A DNA stretch of 64,000 bases from Methanococcoides sp. EBM-47. GTDB taxonomy: Archaea; Halobacteriota; Methanosarcinia; Methanosarcinales; Methanosarcinaceae. The stretch lies in contig MPPA01000022.1 in NCBI GenBank assembly GCA_001896725.1, positions 62,001 through 126,000 of the forward strand. The letters are read 5' to 3'. The notes beneath the pieces were generated by a model. The model did no database searches. It worked only from the letters and a program-made list of their open reading frames with translations, and was not told the DNA's origin. This document shows positions 52,347 to 61,412 of the stretch, piece by piece. The translations under genes were made by a program, and so were the position numbers. The stretch's first letter is position 1; each line of letters starts with the position of its first letter.

Positions 52347-53131
52347 TGATCATTCTGGAAACAAAAGATCTCTGTAAGGTCTTTGTGGATGGTGCAGGTA
52401 ATCGCTTTCATGCTTTAAAGAATGTCAACATATATGCAGAAGATGGAGAAATTGTAGGTATAGTTGGTGAAAGTGGCTGTGGGAAAAGTACATTTGCAAA
52501 TGTTATAGCTTCTATTGTGAAAAGTACATCAGGTACAGTTATGTTCAACAACGTCAATATAACAGATTTAAATAACAAAGAACGTAAAGAATATTATAAA
52601 AACTTTCAAATGGTGTTTCAGAGTCCTCTTGGGACCTTTAGCCCTAAAATGACAGTTGGGCGCTATATGATAGAGCCAAGTCTTAATTTTAAACTTATGG
52701 ATAAAGAAAGTGCTAAACACTATGCTAAAAAGTTACTTGCTGCTGTAAGACTGGATGAGGCATACATGAAGAAATATCCCTCGGAGTTAAGTGGTGGGGA
52801 ACTTCAAAGAGTAGTCATAGCGCGTGCCATTGGGCTAAAACCTAAACTTATGGTTTTTGATGAATGCACTTCATCGCTTGATGTTTCCATACAGCAAGAA
52901 ATAGTGAATTTAATAATGGAATTGCAAAAAAAAAGAGGTTTCACTATTATATTCATAACTCACAATCTTGTTTTGGCAGAAAATATTTGTGATAGAATAT
53001 ATGTGATGTTAAATGGAGAAGTTGTAGATGTGTTGAATAAAGGCAATTTCCAATGTCCTTCTCATCCTTATACAAAAGATCTTATTGGTTCTATATTTAC
53101 AATTCAAGCACAGCAGAAAGAAGAGCTGTAG
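52346..53131 (+). CDS. ABC transporter ATP-binding protein (NikE/DppF-like)
   Basis: A 261-residue ATPase. Walker A 'GESGCGKSTF' (about 37-46), Q-loop 'FQMVFQSPLGTFSPKMTVG' (about 90-108), signature 'ELSGGELQRVVIARAIGL' (about 147-164) and Walker B 'LMVFDECTSSLD' (about 167-178, Cys in place of the usual Pro). It is the second ATPase of the importer; 'CPSHPYTKDLIGSI' near the end is the family's C-terminal zinc-finger-like tail. Confidence 0.9.
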   Translation: MIILETKDLCKVFVDGAGNRFHALKNVNIYAEDGEIVGIVGESGCGKSTFANVIASIVKSTSGTVMFNNVNITDLNNKERKEYYKNFQMVFQSPLGTFSPKMTVGRYMIEPSLNFKLMDKESAKHYAKKLLAAVRLDEAYMKKYPSELSGGELQRVVIARAIGLKPKLMVFDECTSSLDVSIQQEIVNLIMELQKKRGFTIIFITHNLVLAENICDRIYVMLNGEVVDVLNKGNFQCPSHPYTKDLIGSIFTIQAQQKEEL

Positions 53132-53220
53132 TTTATTAGAAAATTGTTATATCAACAAAATTTTTACAAAATTTGTAGTATTTGAAAAATATCTTCTAAA
53201 GATATATAAGCAATCGATTG

Positions 53221-53303
53221 AAAATGAAGGTTTGTCGAAGTCCTCTAACACTGTTGAAGGTGCTTTATTTGGACATCTGGACCGATTTCATCCGAATTTC
53301 TAA
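53221..53303 (+). pseudogene. Possible transposase C-terminal scrap
   Basis: An in-frame stretch 'GLSKSSNTVEGALFGHLDRF' ending at a stop at 53303 has the 'N-x-x-EG-x-x-x-x-L' pattern seen near the C-terminus of several DDE transposases. It has no start or rest of gene. Too short to name a family; read as debris between nikE and the MATE gene. Confidence 0.3.
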
Positions 53304-53331
53304 AAGTGTAAAAAATCATAGGGGATAACAT

Positions 53332-54621
53332 TTGGAAAATAGTATATTGAAAATAAAAGATTATCTTGCCGTAGCAATACCCTTTATAATAGCAACTATT
53401 ACACAACCACTTCTTAGTGCAGTGGATACTGCAGTTGTAGGTCACTTGTCAAATGTTGGATATATTGCAGGAATCACCTTAGGAGCGGTTATTTTCAATA
53501 CACTTTATTGGTTGTTCGGATTTTTCAGAGTTAATACAACAGGATTTGCTGCTCAATCTACTACAAATAAGGATAATACTATTGTAATAATAAGACCCTT
53601 GATTATAGCAGTCAGCTTTGGCCTGCTGTTCATCCTGTTAAGAGATGGAATATTTGAACTAGCAATGGATGTCTACGCTTCTGATAACGGTGCAGAAACC
53701 TATGCAAAAATGTACTTTGATATACTCATATTTGGAGCTCCACTGGTATTGATCAACTATGTGCTTCTGGGTTTCCTGATGGGTAAAAGCAGGATAAAAG
53801 AAGTACTTATAATGCAAGTTACAGGCAATATTCTTAATATATTTCTTGATCTGTTTTTTGTACTAGTCTTTAAACTTAACATACAGGGGGTTGCAATTGC
53901 AACCTTAATATCAATATTAGTGTCAACTCTAATTGGAACATACTTCATAGTGAAATATGGCGCATTTGAAAGAGTGGATTTAGCTACTATATTTGAAAGA
54001 AATGGTATCAATCAAATGCTTTCAAACAATTTGGATCTGATAATCAGAACCGCATGTCTTTTAATACAGATCAATATATTTACTTCGAGAAGTGCTGCAT
54101 TGGGTATTGTTATCCTGTCGGCGAATGGAATTCTATTGCAAATCCAGGGAATCATGGCATACATGTTTGATGGAATTGCTAACGCATCCAGTATCTATAG
54201 CGGCAGAGCAAAAGGAACAAATAATTCTATTTTGCTGAAATCTGTTATCAGTGTTACAAATAAGTGTACAATAGGTCTAATTGCAGCATTAACGTTACTA
54301 TATGTTTCTTTTAATGAGTACTTTATCGCTGTGTTTACCAATGTTAACGAAGTTATAGCAGTGGCAGGAGAATATAGTTTATGGCTAAGTTTATATCCTC
54401 TGTTTGGCGGTTTTGCTCTTACGTATTATGGTATTTTTTCAGGAATGGGGGCAACAAAATATATAAGAAATTCAACAATAATGGCTTTAATATTGTTCCT
54501 TGCAGTTTTCATGTTAACTTTGGATTACAATAACAATGGACTTTGGATGGCATTTCTTTCATTCTGCATAGGGAGGACTGTGTTTTTAGTAATGTATACT
54601 AAAAAAATATATGAAGATTAA
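53332..54621 (+). CDS. MATE family transporter (DinF-like), TTG start
   Basis: A 429-residue efflux transporter with about 12 helices in two halves. 'ITQPLLSAVDTAVVGHLSNVGYIAGITLGAVIFN' (about 22-55) is typical of the DinF/MATE branch. No ATG is available before conserved sequence; TTG at 53332 with GGGGAT six bases upstream is taken. It lies 200 bases after the nickel-type importer on the same strand. Its proximity suggests it might export a metal ligand or toxin linked to that importer; this is inference only. Confidence 0.85.
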   Translation: MENSILKIKDYLAVAIPFIIATITQPLLSAVDTAVVGHLSNVGYIAGITLGAVIFNTLYWLFGFFRVNTTGFAAQSTTNKDNTIVIIRPLIIAVSFGLLFILLRDGIFELAMDVYASDNGAETYAKMYFDILIFGAPLVLINYVLLGFLMGKSRIKEVLIMQVTGNILNIFLDLFFVLVFKLNIQGVAIATLISILVSTLIGTYFIVKYGAFERVDLATIFERNGINQMLSNNLDLIIRTACLLIQINIFTSRSAALGIVILSANGILLQIQGIMAYMFDGIANASSIYSGRAKGTNNSILLKSVISVTNKCTIGLIAALTLLYVSFNEYFIAVFTNVNEVIAVAGEYSLWLSLYPLFGGFALTYYGIFSGMGATKYIRNSTIMALILFLAVFMLTLDYNNNGLWMAFLSFCIGRTVFLVMYTKKIYED

Positions 54622-54993
54622 CAAATAGGTTATATAGAAATCTTACTTCAGATTTATTGAAATCTCCTAATGCGTCTATTTCAAAACGTCCCTTACACTT
54701 TTTCAGTCTTCTCCAAGCAATTGCTTAGGAACCATAAGTAATTGATATAACCCGCCATCTGCACCTAAATATCAAAACAAAGAGAATGCTTATTTCAAAG
54801 AAATTTGTCGAATGTGCATGTGAAATATTCTCAAGAACCTAGGGTGTATTACTCAATCAGCAAAGCATGTATCAAGGATGGTATCGGTGGCCATACAAAT
54901 TTAATAAAATATAAAAGTCTTCATCTTCCTGATTTTCATTCAATACCAGGTATAATTAATGTGTAAGAGCATATATTAGAATTAAGGATCTCA
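54622..54993. other. Intergenic region at the right end of the accessory segment
   Basis: 372 bases. A plus-strand frame from 54769 to the stop at 54964-54966 (about 65 codons, no good start) reads 'RVYYSISKACIKDGIGGHTN' and more; it looks like a former protein, possibly a transposase, but I cannot name it. No RNA gene is visible. Confidence 0.35.
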
Positions 54994-55716
54994 ATGCCAG
55001 TTTCAGAGCAATACAAAGACCTTCTCATCCAAGGTACCAGGAAAGAACTATATCGAGCACTCGAACTGAAAGTTGGGGATATAGCTTCAATACTAAGAAA
55101 AACAGGCTTCTCATGCACTCAATGTGGGAATTGTTGCAGAGATCATCATGGTGATAACCGTGTAATGCTTCTGCAACAGGATATTTTGCGCATATCTGAA
55201 CATACTGGTCTATATGCTACAGAGTTTTCATTGCCTTTTATCCCCATTGAAGTCGAGAATGTTCTAAAAGGGATCTCTGACCCATCAGATATGATCCCAT
55301 TCACTGATAGTAAAGGAAATATTCACAGCTTTGGCTGGATGCTCAGGCGTAAAAAAAATGGTGATTGTATTTTTCTTGAAGCTGTAGGTCCATCCTTCAG
55401 GTGTTCTATCTATGATCATCGTCCTGCCCTATGTCAGACATATCCTTTTTTTTTGGAGGACTGTATGCTTCATATCTCGGACTGTAAGGGACTGGGATCG
55501 GATATATCCTACGCTGGCAGTCTTGCACTTTCAAGGCTGGTACTAGATAGATATATATGCGAACTAAAAGAGAGTATTCTGGTATATCAGCACTATGAAC
55601 ATTTTGAGCCATTGGGAGCAAACGTTGGCTTTTCTCTGGAAAGGTTCAAAAAGGGGCACGTATTCTATATAGTGCATGATAGTGAAGGGGCCCATCGCAG
55701 ATGTGAGCGTATGTGA
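54994..55716 (+). CDS. YkgJ-type cysteine-cluster protein
   Basis: A 240-residue protein with an N-terminal 'CTQCGNCCRDH' motif (C44, C47, C50, C51) and later 'FRCSIYDHRPALCQTYPFF' (about 136-154) and 'CMLHISDCKGLG', the pattern of the zinc/iron-chelating YkgJ family (UPF0153). A role in metal handling or as a methylated or metallated factor has been proposed for the family, not settled. Start ATG at 54994 with AAGGATCT upstream. It stands alone before leuC. Confidence 0.82.
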   Translation: MPVSEQYKDLLIQGTRKELYRALELKVGDIASILRKTGFSCTQCGNCCRDHHGDNRVMLLQQDILRISEHTGLYATEFSLPFIPIEVENVLKGISDPSDMIPFTDSKGNIHSFGWMLRRKKNGDCIFLEAVGPSFRCSIYDHRPALCQTYPFFLEDCMLHISDCKGLGSDISYAGSLALSRLVLDRYICELKESILVYQHYEHFEPLGANVGFSLERFKKGHVFYIVHDSEGAHRRCERM

Positions 55717-55734
55717 TCCTTGTGTATATACAAT

Positions 55735-55750
55735 TACATATGCATATGTA
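55735..55750 (+). promoter_or_regulatory. 16-base perfect palindrome upstream of leuC
   Basis: TACATATG/CATATGTA is fully self-complementary and lies about 11 bases upstream of a TTTATAAG TATA box (55763-55770), itself about 30 bases before the leuC start. Position upstream of the box suits an activator or repressor site. The bound factor is unknown. Confidence 0.5.
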
Positions 55751-55798
55751 TGTACATATCACTTTATAAGTTAATTAAAAATTAGAATGTTGGTCACC

Positions 55799-57085
55799 AT
55801 GTCTGAGAATATCAACTATCCAATGACTATTGCTGAGAAGATCTTCTCTAAAGCATCAGGAAAAGCTGTGAAGGCAGGGGAATTTGTACTTGCAGATATT
55901 GACTGTGCAATGACCCATGACATCACTGGCCCTCTTGCAATAGATGGCTTTTATGAGATCATGGCAAACAAACAAGAGAAAAAAGTGTGGGACCCAAGCA
56001 AGATAGTGATCATTTTTGATCATCAGGTGCCGGCAGATTCTCTAAATGCTGCAGCAAACCATATAAAACTTCGGAGGTTCTCCCAGGAGCAAGGCATATT
56101 GAACTATGATATATATGAAGGTATATGCCATCAGGTCATGCCTGAAAAAGGACATGTCAGGCCTGGAGATCTTGTAGTAGGTTCAGATTCCCATACATGT
56201 GCATATGGTGCAATTGGTGCATTTTCGACCGGTATAGGCTCAACGGACATGGCAGCTGTCTTTGCCACAGGTAAGCTGTGGTTCAAGGTACCTGAGACCA
56301 TCAGGTTCGAAGTGGAAGGTAAGTTGCCAAAAATGGTCTACTCTAAAGATCTTATATTGCACCTTATTGGGGATGTGGGTGTAGAAGGAGCACGTTATCA
56401 GGCTGCAGAGTATGCAGGACCGACCATCCACAATATGTCAGTACCTGAGAGAATGACCATTTCAAATATGGCCATAGAGATGGGTGGCAAGGCTGGTATG
56501 ATCGAAGCGGATGAAATTACCGCCGCTTACCTTGAGGAACGCATTTCTGATTATAAATTTGATCCATACTGGAAACCCGACGAAGGTGCAAAATATATCG
56601 GGATCAGAAAATATGATGTTTCCAAACTCGAACCACAGGTAGCCTGTCCGCACAATGTTGACAATGTGAAGCCTGTTACAGAAGTGGAAGGCATAAAACT
56701 TGATCAGATATTTGTAGGCTCTTGCACCAATGGCAGGTTTGAGGATATTGAGATAGTAGCAAAGATGATGGGAGATGAGCCTGTTGCCAAGGGTGTCAGA
56801 TTACTTATCATTCCCGCTTCCAGAACAGAATATCTGAAGGTTCTCAAAGCTGGTTATGTAGAGCAGTTCATGGAGGCAGGAGCCATTGTGGAAGCCCCAT
56901 GCTGTGGTCCATGTATGGGTGGCTCTTTTGGATTGTTAGGGGATGGTGAAGTAGGGCTTGCAACATCCAACCGCAACTTCAAGGGCAGGGAAGGAAGCCC
57001 GGCTTCGTTTGTCTATCTTAGTTCTCCAGCAACTGCTGCTGCATCAGCTCTTACCGGTGAAATAACTGATCCAAGGAAGATCTGA
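55799..57085 (+). CDS. leuC: 3-isopropylmalate dehydratase large subunit
   Basis: A 428-residue aconitase-family subunit. '[27 protein letters not shown]' (about 125-151), '[14 protein letters not shown]' (about 307-320) and '[19 protein letters not shown]' (about 363-381) carry the three cluster Cys (about 128-131, 310, 366/369). In methanogens it could equally be homoaconitase large subunit HacA/AksD; the small subunit in this window is leucine-like. I use ATG 55799; ATG 55787 adds four residues. It is unlinked to leuD and leuB. Confidence 0.85.
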   Translation: MSENINYPMTIAEKIFSKASGKAVKAGEFVLADIDCAMTHDITGPLAIDGFYEIMANKQEKKVWDPSKIVIIFDHQVPADSLNAAANHIKLRRFSQEQGILNYDIYEGICHQVMPEKGHVRPGDLVVGSDSHTCAYGAIGAFSTGIGSTDMAAVFATGKLWFKVPETIRFEVEGKLPKMVYSKDLILHLIGDVGVEGARYQAAEYAGPTIHNMSVPERMTISNMAIEMGGKAGMIEADEITAAYLEERISDYKFDPYWKPDEGAKYIGIRKYDVSKLEPQVACPHNVDNVKPVTEVEGIKLDQIFVGSCTNGRFEDIEIVAKMMGDEPVAKGVRLLIIPASRTEYLKVLKAGYVEQFMEAGAIVEAPCCGPCMGGSFGLLGDGEVGLATSNRNFKGREGSPASFVYLSSPATAAASALTGEITDPRKI

Positions 57086-57135
57086 GATACTGGGACCAAA
57101 AGAGATAAATACATTTCTTCAGTGATAAATTGAAT

Positions 57136-57190
57136 AAGACGTTGGTTCTACCAATACCCGTCATATTGGATGGATGCATTCCAACGTCTT
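57136..57190. other. Nested stem-loop between leuC and hisE
   Basis: AAGACGTTGG (57136-57145) pairs perfectly with CCAACGTCTT (57181-57190); inside, CCAAT (57151-57155) pairs with ATTGG (57165-57169). It lies 51 bases after the leuC stop and about 100 bases before hisE. It could be a leuC terminator or stabiliser, or part of a regulatory RNA; T-rich sequence follows after 57190. Confidence 0.55.
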
Positions 57191-57293
57191 CACATTAAAT
57201 TCTATTTATTCTATTTTTGATCAACAGGGAAAGGTCTTTACATGAAGACCACTTCATTGCATTCGTTTTGTACTCTTTGAGCAGAGGTGAACT

Positions 57294-57593
57294 ATGTCCA
57301 ATACTGATCTATCTATATTAAATGAAGTTTATGATGTTATCTACGATCGCAAGTCGAATCCTATAGAAGGGTCCTATGTCTGTTCCTTGCTTAGCCATAG
57401 GAAAGGCATCAACAAGATACTCGAGAAGATCGGAGAGGAGACAATTGAAACAATTCTAGCAGTTAAAGAAAAAGAAAAAGGCCAGATCGTATCTGAATCC
57501 TCCGATCTGATATTCCACTTGTTGGTTATGTTTGCTGCACTTGATATTTCCCTGGAGGACATTACCCAGGAAATGAGACAAAGAAGAAAATGA
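57294..57593 (+). CDS. hisE: Phosphoribosyl-ATP pyrophosphatase
   Basis: HisE hydrolyses phosphoribosyl-ATP in the second step of histidine synthesis. 99 residues, all-alpha MazG-like fold; '[44 protein letters not shown]' (about 39-82) carries the EExxE and ExxDLIFH metal-binding motifs. GAGGTGA lies just before the ATG. It is monocistronic and followed by the end of a convergent regulator gene. Confidence 0.93.
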   Translation: MSNTDLSILNEVYDVIYDRKSNPIEGSYVCSLLSHRKGINKILEKIGEETIETILAVKEKEKGQIVSESSDLIFHLLVMFAALDISLEDITQEMRQRRK

Positions 57594-57641
57594 TTCTCTT
57601 TACAACTTTTATAAATCCTTTTTCTTTATATACTATCTATA

Positions 57642-58517
57642 TCAGTACACTGCAAGTTCATGCAATACATCTGTCTTTGACAGTACACTTTTTGGAACTC
57701 CACCATAGGTCACTATAATGAATCCAACTGCATAAGCATTGAACAATTTGACAGCATCTATCAAGGAAGCCTCTGAGTCAATAGTTATCAGGTCCACTGC
57801 CATTATGTCTTTAACTTTTGCATCTATGCTTCCCTTTGCAAGAGCTTGCCCAATATCTTTAAAGGTAATTACTCCTACTATATTCCCATTGTCTTCTACG
57901 GGAGCACCATGTATATTGTTCTGAGAGAGCATTGCAGCAGCATCTCTTATACTGACGTTCAAGTTAACTGCGATGAAGTTTTTACTGGAATAATATCTCA
58001 CGGGCTTTTTAGGCAGGGATATCATCTCGTTTATTGAGAACACAAGTGTGTTCTCGGTATCGTCCCTGCCCACTATCTCTCCCCTTACTATGAGCCTATT
58101 GACAGGAGTTGGCCCCATCTGTACAAGGTCTCCCTGCTCAAAAGTCCTTATGTTGCCAAGTACCTTTATCATTCCATGGCAAAGGTCTGGGTGACGTACG
58201 GTGGTAAAATTGATCTCTGCCACAGTTGCTCCTTCTACCACTTCTCCATTTCTGTAGATGGGAACTATCGCTTCATTTTCCATCATAGTGACATTTAATG
58301 CCTCGTAAGCCTCTCCTGTTGCTTTATAACCGCCTTTTGGACCAGGTACTCCTTCCACAAGTCCAAGTACCTTTAAGGATTGCATCTGGTTTCTGACCGT
58401 ACCTGGGTTCCTGTTGATTATTTCTGCAATTTCTTCACCTTTTACAGCACGGTCCTTTTCTCTCTGAAGATTGATCAAAGCAATAAGTATGTCTTTTTGA
58501 ATAGGTGTGAGCTCCAT
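57642..58517 (-). CDS. HTH-CBS domain transcriptional regulator
   Basis: A 291-residue protein. A winged helix at about 1-75 ('MELTPIQKDILIALINL' then 'EIINRNPGTVRNQMQSL') is followed by a middle domain (about 80-165) and two CBS repeats (about 175-285: 'SSKNFIAVNLNVSIRDAAAMLSQNNIHGAPVED' and 'MAVDLITIDSEASLIDAVKLFNAYAVGFIIV'). CBS pairs sense adenine nucleotides or SAM. I start at the ATG at 58517, 11 bases after GAGGTGA; the GTG at 58532 overlaps that site. Targets unknown; it is divergent from the NOG1-like gene. Confidence 0.85.
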   Translation of the reverse strand: MELTPIQKDILIALINLQREKDRAVKGEEIAEIINRNPGTVRNQMQSLKVLGLVEGVPGPKGGYKATGEAYEALNVTMMENEAIVPIYRNGEVVEGATVAEINFTTVRHPDLCHGMIKVLGNIRTFEQGDLVQMGPTPVNRLIVRGEIVGRDDTENTLVFSINEMISLPKKPVRYYSSKNFIAVNLNVSIRDAAAMLSQNNIHGAPVEDNGNIVGVITFKDIGQALAKGSIDAKVKDIMAVDLITIDSEASLIDAVKLFNAYAVGFIIVTYGGVPKSVLSKTDVLHELAVY

Positions 58518-58668
58518 ATGATCACCATTCACCTCTTATATACTAAAATATAGTACTCCACCTATACATATATAATTGAGTATTTTTTATCAGTGTTATT
58601 TATATTCTCTCCACAGAACAACAAATATATACGTCATATACCTTGAACTTCATGCAGGTAAAGAAACA

Positions 58669-59652
58669 ATGATATTCGAAAAGATTCCTACTATCCGCAC
58701 TTCTGATGAACTCTTAGATAAAGCTTTCAAAAGGGGTGTAAGGGCTGCATCTGGGAAGAAATCAAGTAGTAGGGCAAGCTTCCTTGAGTCACAGGAGTCT
58801 ATGCTGTTAACTTCAGCTAATATATTGACCGATAATTTGGCCAATATCAGCAAAAAATTCCCAAACTTTGATGAGCTGCCTGATTTCTATTATGAATTAA
58901 CGGACATACTTATAGGTGTAGACAGATTGCGTACTTCCCTTTCTAGAGTGGCATGGACAAGCGAAAAGATACATGATCTCACCAGAGAATATTTAGGTAA
59001 GATGCGTGGTAGCCCAACACCAGAGAACTTGCGTAAACAATGTTTTGGACGCATAGGGTCATTGATGGGTTCCATAGATAAAGACCTTTTATTCCTGAAC
59101 GAAGCCCGTAATATCCTGCGCAAACTTCCGGATGTTCATGAAGAACCAACGATTGTTGTAGCGGGGTATCCCAATACCGGTAAGTCCAGTTTTGTAACAG
59201 CAGCAACGAAAGCAACTCCCGAGGTTGCACCTTATCCCTTTACTACTAAAGGGATATCAATTGGACACTTTTCTATAGCCGGTCAAAGATATCAGGTTGT
59301 TGATACACCCGGTCTTCTGGACAGGCCAATGTCCAAGAGGAATGATATTGAACTGCAGGCCATCACTGCTTTAAAATATCTGGATGCGGTGGTGCTTTTC
59401 CTTATTGATGCAAGTGAGAGCTGTGGTTATACCATTGAAGAGCAAAAGAACCTATTGCAGGAAGTCAGAGGTCAGTTCGATGTGCCTATACTTGTTGTAT
59501 TCAGTAAATCCGATCTTCCCTATTCCCAGGACCTGGGTCTTACGGACATATGTATGTCCATGGCTACCGGGGAAGGCATTGAAGAAGTGTTATCTGTTCT
59601 TGTGGAAATGGTCGCAGGAAAAAAGGATGATAGTATCGGTGTTCAAACTTGA
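58669..59652 (+). CDS. NOG1-like GTPase
   Basis: A 327-residue archaeal NOG1/OBG-type GTPase, in eukaryotes a ribosome-assembly factor for the large subunit. A helical N-terminal domain (about 1-155) precedes the G domain: G1 'GYPNTGKSS' (166-174), G3 'VVDTPGLLDRP' (about 211-221), G4 'FSKSD' (about 275-279). I start at 'MIFEKIPTIRTSDELLDKAF'; the frame extends upstream without support. It overlaps the convergent aminotransferase gene by 10 bases. Confidence 0.9.
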   Translation: MIFEKIPTIRTSDELLDKAFKRGVRAASGKKSSSRASFLESQESMLLTSANILTDNLANISKKFPNFDELPDFYYELTDILIGVDRLRTSLSRVAWTSEKIHDLTREYLGKMRGSPTPENLRKQCFGRIGSLMGSIDKDLLFLNEARNILRKLPDVHEEPTIVVAGYPNTGKSSFVTAATKATPEVAPYPFTTKGISIGHFSIAGQRYQVVDTPGLLDRPMSKRNDIELQAITALKYLDAVVLFLIDASESCGYTIEEQKNLLQEVRGQFDVPILVVFSKSDLPYSQDLGLTDICMSMATGEGIEEVLSVLVEMVAGKKDDSIGVQT

Positions 59653-60764
59653 GCGATCACATTTTCCATTATTTTCAATGCTTTCTGAATGTTTGGCATG
59701 GAAGATGCATAGGATATCCTTATATGCCCATCTCCCATTTCTCCAAAAGCCGTGCCTGGTACCACAATCACTCCATTGGATATGAGATCACTAGCTACTT
59801 TAGTAGGATCATCCACTTCAGGGAATGCATAAAAAGCTCCTTTTGGAACCACGCATTTAAGCCCCATGGACCTCAGCCCGTCCATCAATACATTTCTACG
59901 TCTTAGGAACTCATCTCTCATAAGGACCACAGAATCCTGGGGCCCAGATATGGCTGCAAAAGCTGCTTTCTGTGCAATGGAATTTGCACATGCCTGCACG
60001 TACTGGTGAACTTTGAGCATCTGTTCCGTATATTCATCCTTAGCCGCTACGTATCCTATTCTCCACCCGGTCATGGCATAGGTTTTGGAAACAGAATTTA
60101 TAGTTATCACATTATCTGTAAATTGGGCAGGGCTAACGTGTTCTCCTTCGTAGATGAAATGCTCATAAACTTCATCAGAGATGATAGTAATATTTTCATC
60201 ATCTGCTATCTCTGCAAAGGCCCTCATATCCTTCTTGCTTTGTACAGCACCAGTGGGGTTAGCAGGAGAATTGATTATCATTGCCTTTGTTTTCGAGCTA
60301 AGTTCTTCCATTATCGTTTCAGGGCGAATGGTAAGTTCATCGTCCAAGGGGATACTGGATACTTTGCCTCCCATCATGCTGACCAAAGAATTATAGGAAA
60401 CAAACCCCGGATTTGCTATCATGACCTCATCACCCGGGTTCACAAGAGAGGCAATGGCGAGCTCAAGTGCTTCTGAGGCTCCAGAAGTGATAATGATCTG
60501 CGAAGGGTCAATGTCAAAAGAATTATCCCTTTTAAATTTCCTGCTCAGTTCTTCTCGAAGCTCTATTATTCCAGGACTAGCTGTATATGCGGTGAATCCT
60601 GAGTTTATGGCATCGATAGCAGCTTGTTTGATGTGTTGCGGCGTATCAAAATCAGGTTGCCCAAGTCCAAGATTCACTGCATCTGAACCTGCAGCTTCGA
60701 ACATTTTCCTGATCCCCGATATGTTCATATTGAGGACCCTATCAGCAAACTTTGACCCGGACAT
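59643..60764 (-). CDS. Class I aminotransferase (aspartate aminotransferase-like)
   Basis: A 373-residue PLP-dependent transaminase of fold type I. 'LGLGQPDFDTPQHI' (about 32-45), 'ITSGASEALELAIASLVNPGDEV' (about 92-114), 'NSPANPTGAV' (about 165-174) and 'ITINSVSKTYAMTGWRIGYV' (about 217-236, with the PLP Lys) are clear. Archaeal members of this subgroup act on aspartate, aromatic or branched amino acids; substrate not decided. Start ATG at 60764 ('MSGSKFADRV'). Confidence 0.9.
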   Translation of the reverse strand: MSGSKFADRVLNMNISGIRKMFEAAGSDAVNLGLGQPDFDTPQHIKQAAIDAINSGFTAYTASPGIIELREELSRKFKRDNSFDIDPSQIIITSGASEALELAIASLVNPGDEVMIANPGFVSYNSLVSMMGGKVSSIPLDDELTIRPETIMEELSSKTKAMIINSPANPTGAVQSKKDMRAFAEIADDENITIISDEVYEHFIYEGEHVSPAQFTDNVITINSVSKTYAMTGWRIGYVAAKDEYTEQMLKVHQYVQACANSIAQKAAFAAISGPQDSVVLMRDEFLRRRNVLMDGLRSMGLKCVVPKGAFYAFPEVDDPTKVASDLISNGVIVVPGTAFGEMGDGHIRISYASSMPNIQKALKIMENVIAQV

Positions 60765-60778
60765 ACCTTATGCACCCT

Positions 60779-61393
60779 TTATTCCAATTTATTGTGCCTT
60801 GATTTAATATCCTCCTCAGAAGCACCTGTGATGTAGATCAGTTCTGCTATTACCCCATCAAGAAAAACAGTTGCGGATGTCTCAAAAGATGTACCAAGTG
60901 GTGTAAGATATGCGTACTCTCCTCTAAGGTGTCTCTCAACATATTCGCCTGCATCTTCCTTTGATTTTCCCGCAATTTTTACAACAGTGTTGGATATTTT
61001 CCCTAATCCAGAATCTTCATTAGAAGTGATGGTTATAAGTTTAGCACCTATCTCTTTTGTGATCATTCCCAGGTTTGCCACAGAACGTGTCTGTCCAGAG
61101 CCGGATATAGCAACTACTGCATCTTCCTTTGTCACAGCGGGTGTTGTTGACTCTCCTACTACATAAGCTGTGAATCCCAGGTGCATCAGCCTCATGGCAA
61201 AAGCTCTTCCAACAAGTCCAGACCTTCCAGCCCCCATAACAAATACTGCCCGCGCATTAATAATGTGCTCAAGCATTTCTATGATACTCTGACGATCGAG
61301 TTCAGCAATTACTTTCTGAAGGTGTTTTACCATAAGCTCCATTGATGATATTAAATACTTGCATTCGGTTACTTCTACTTCTTTTTGTACCAT
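60779..61393 (-). CDS. hxlB: 6-phospho-3-hexuloisomerase
   Basis: A 204-residue sugar isomerase (SIS) domain enzyme that interconverts hexulose 6-phosphate and fructose 6-phosphate in the archaeal ribulose monophosphate pathway, giving pentoses for nucleotide synthesis. 'VFVMGAGRSGLVGRAFAMRLMHLGF' (about 50-74) and 'VVAISGSGQTRSVANLG' (about 91-107) are diagnostic; the C-terminal Glu/His of the active site are present. ATG at 61393 with GTGAG upstream is chosen over a longer frame. hps (hxlA) is not adjacent. Confidence 0.92.
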   Translation of the reverse strand: MVQKEVEVTECKYLISSMELMVKHLQKVIAELDRQSIIEMLEHIINARAVFVMGAGRSGLVGRAFAMRLMHLGFTAYVVGESTTPAVTKEDAVVAISGSGQTRSVANLGMITKEIGAKLITITSNEDSGLGKISNTVVKIAGKSKEDAGEYVERHLRGEYAYLTPLGTSFETSATVFLDGVIAELIYITGASEEDIKSRHNKLE

Positions 61394-61412
61394 TTTCTCA
61401 CTACCTTTGCAT

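Noticed and set aside
53085-53303. 72-codon frame taken as a gene
   Set aside because: It begins inside nikE in another frame; only its last part looks like a transposase scrap.
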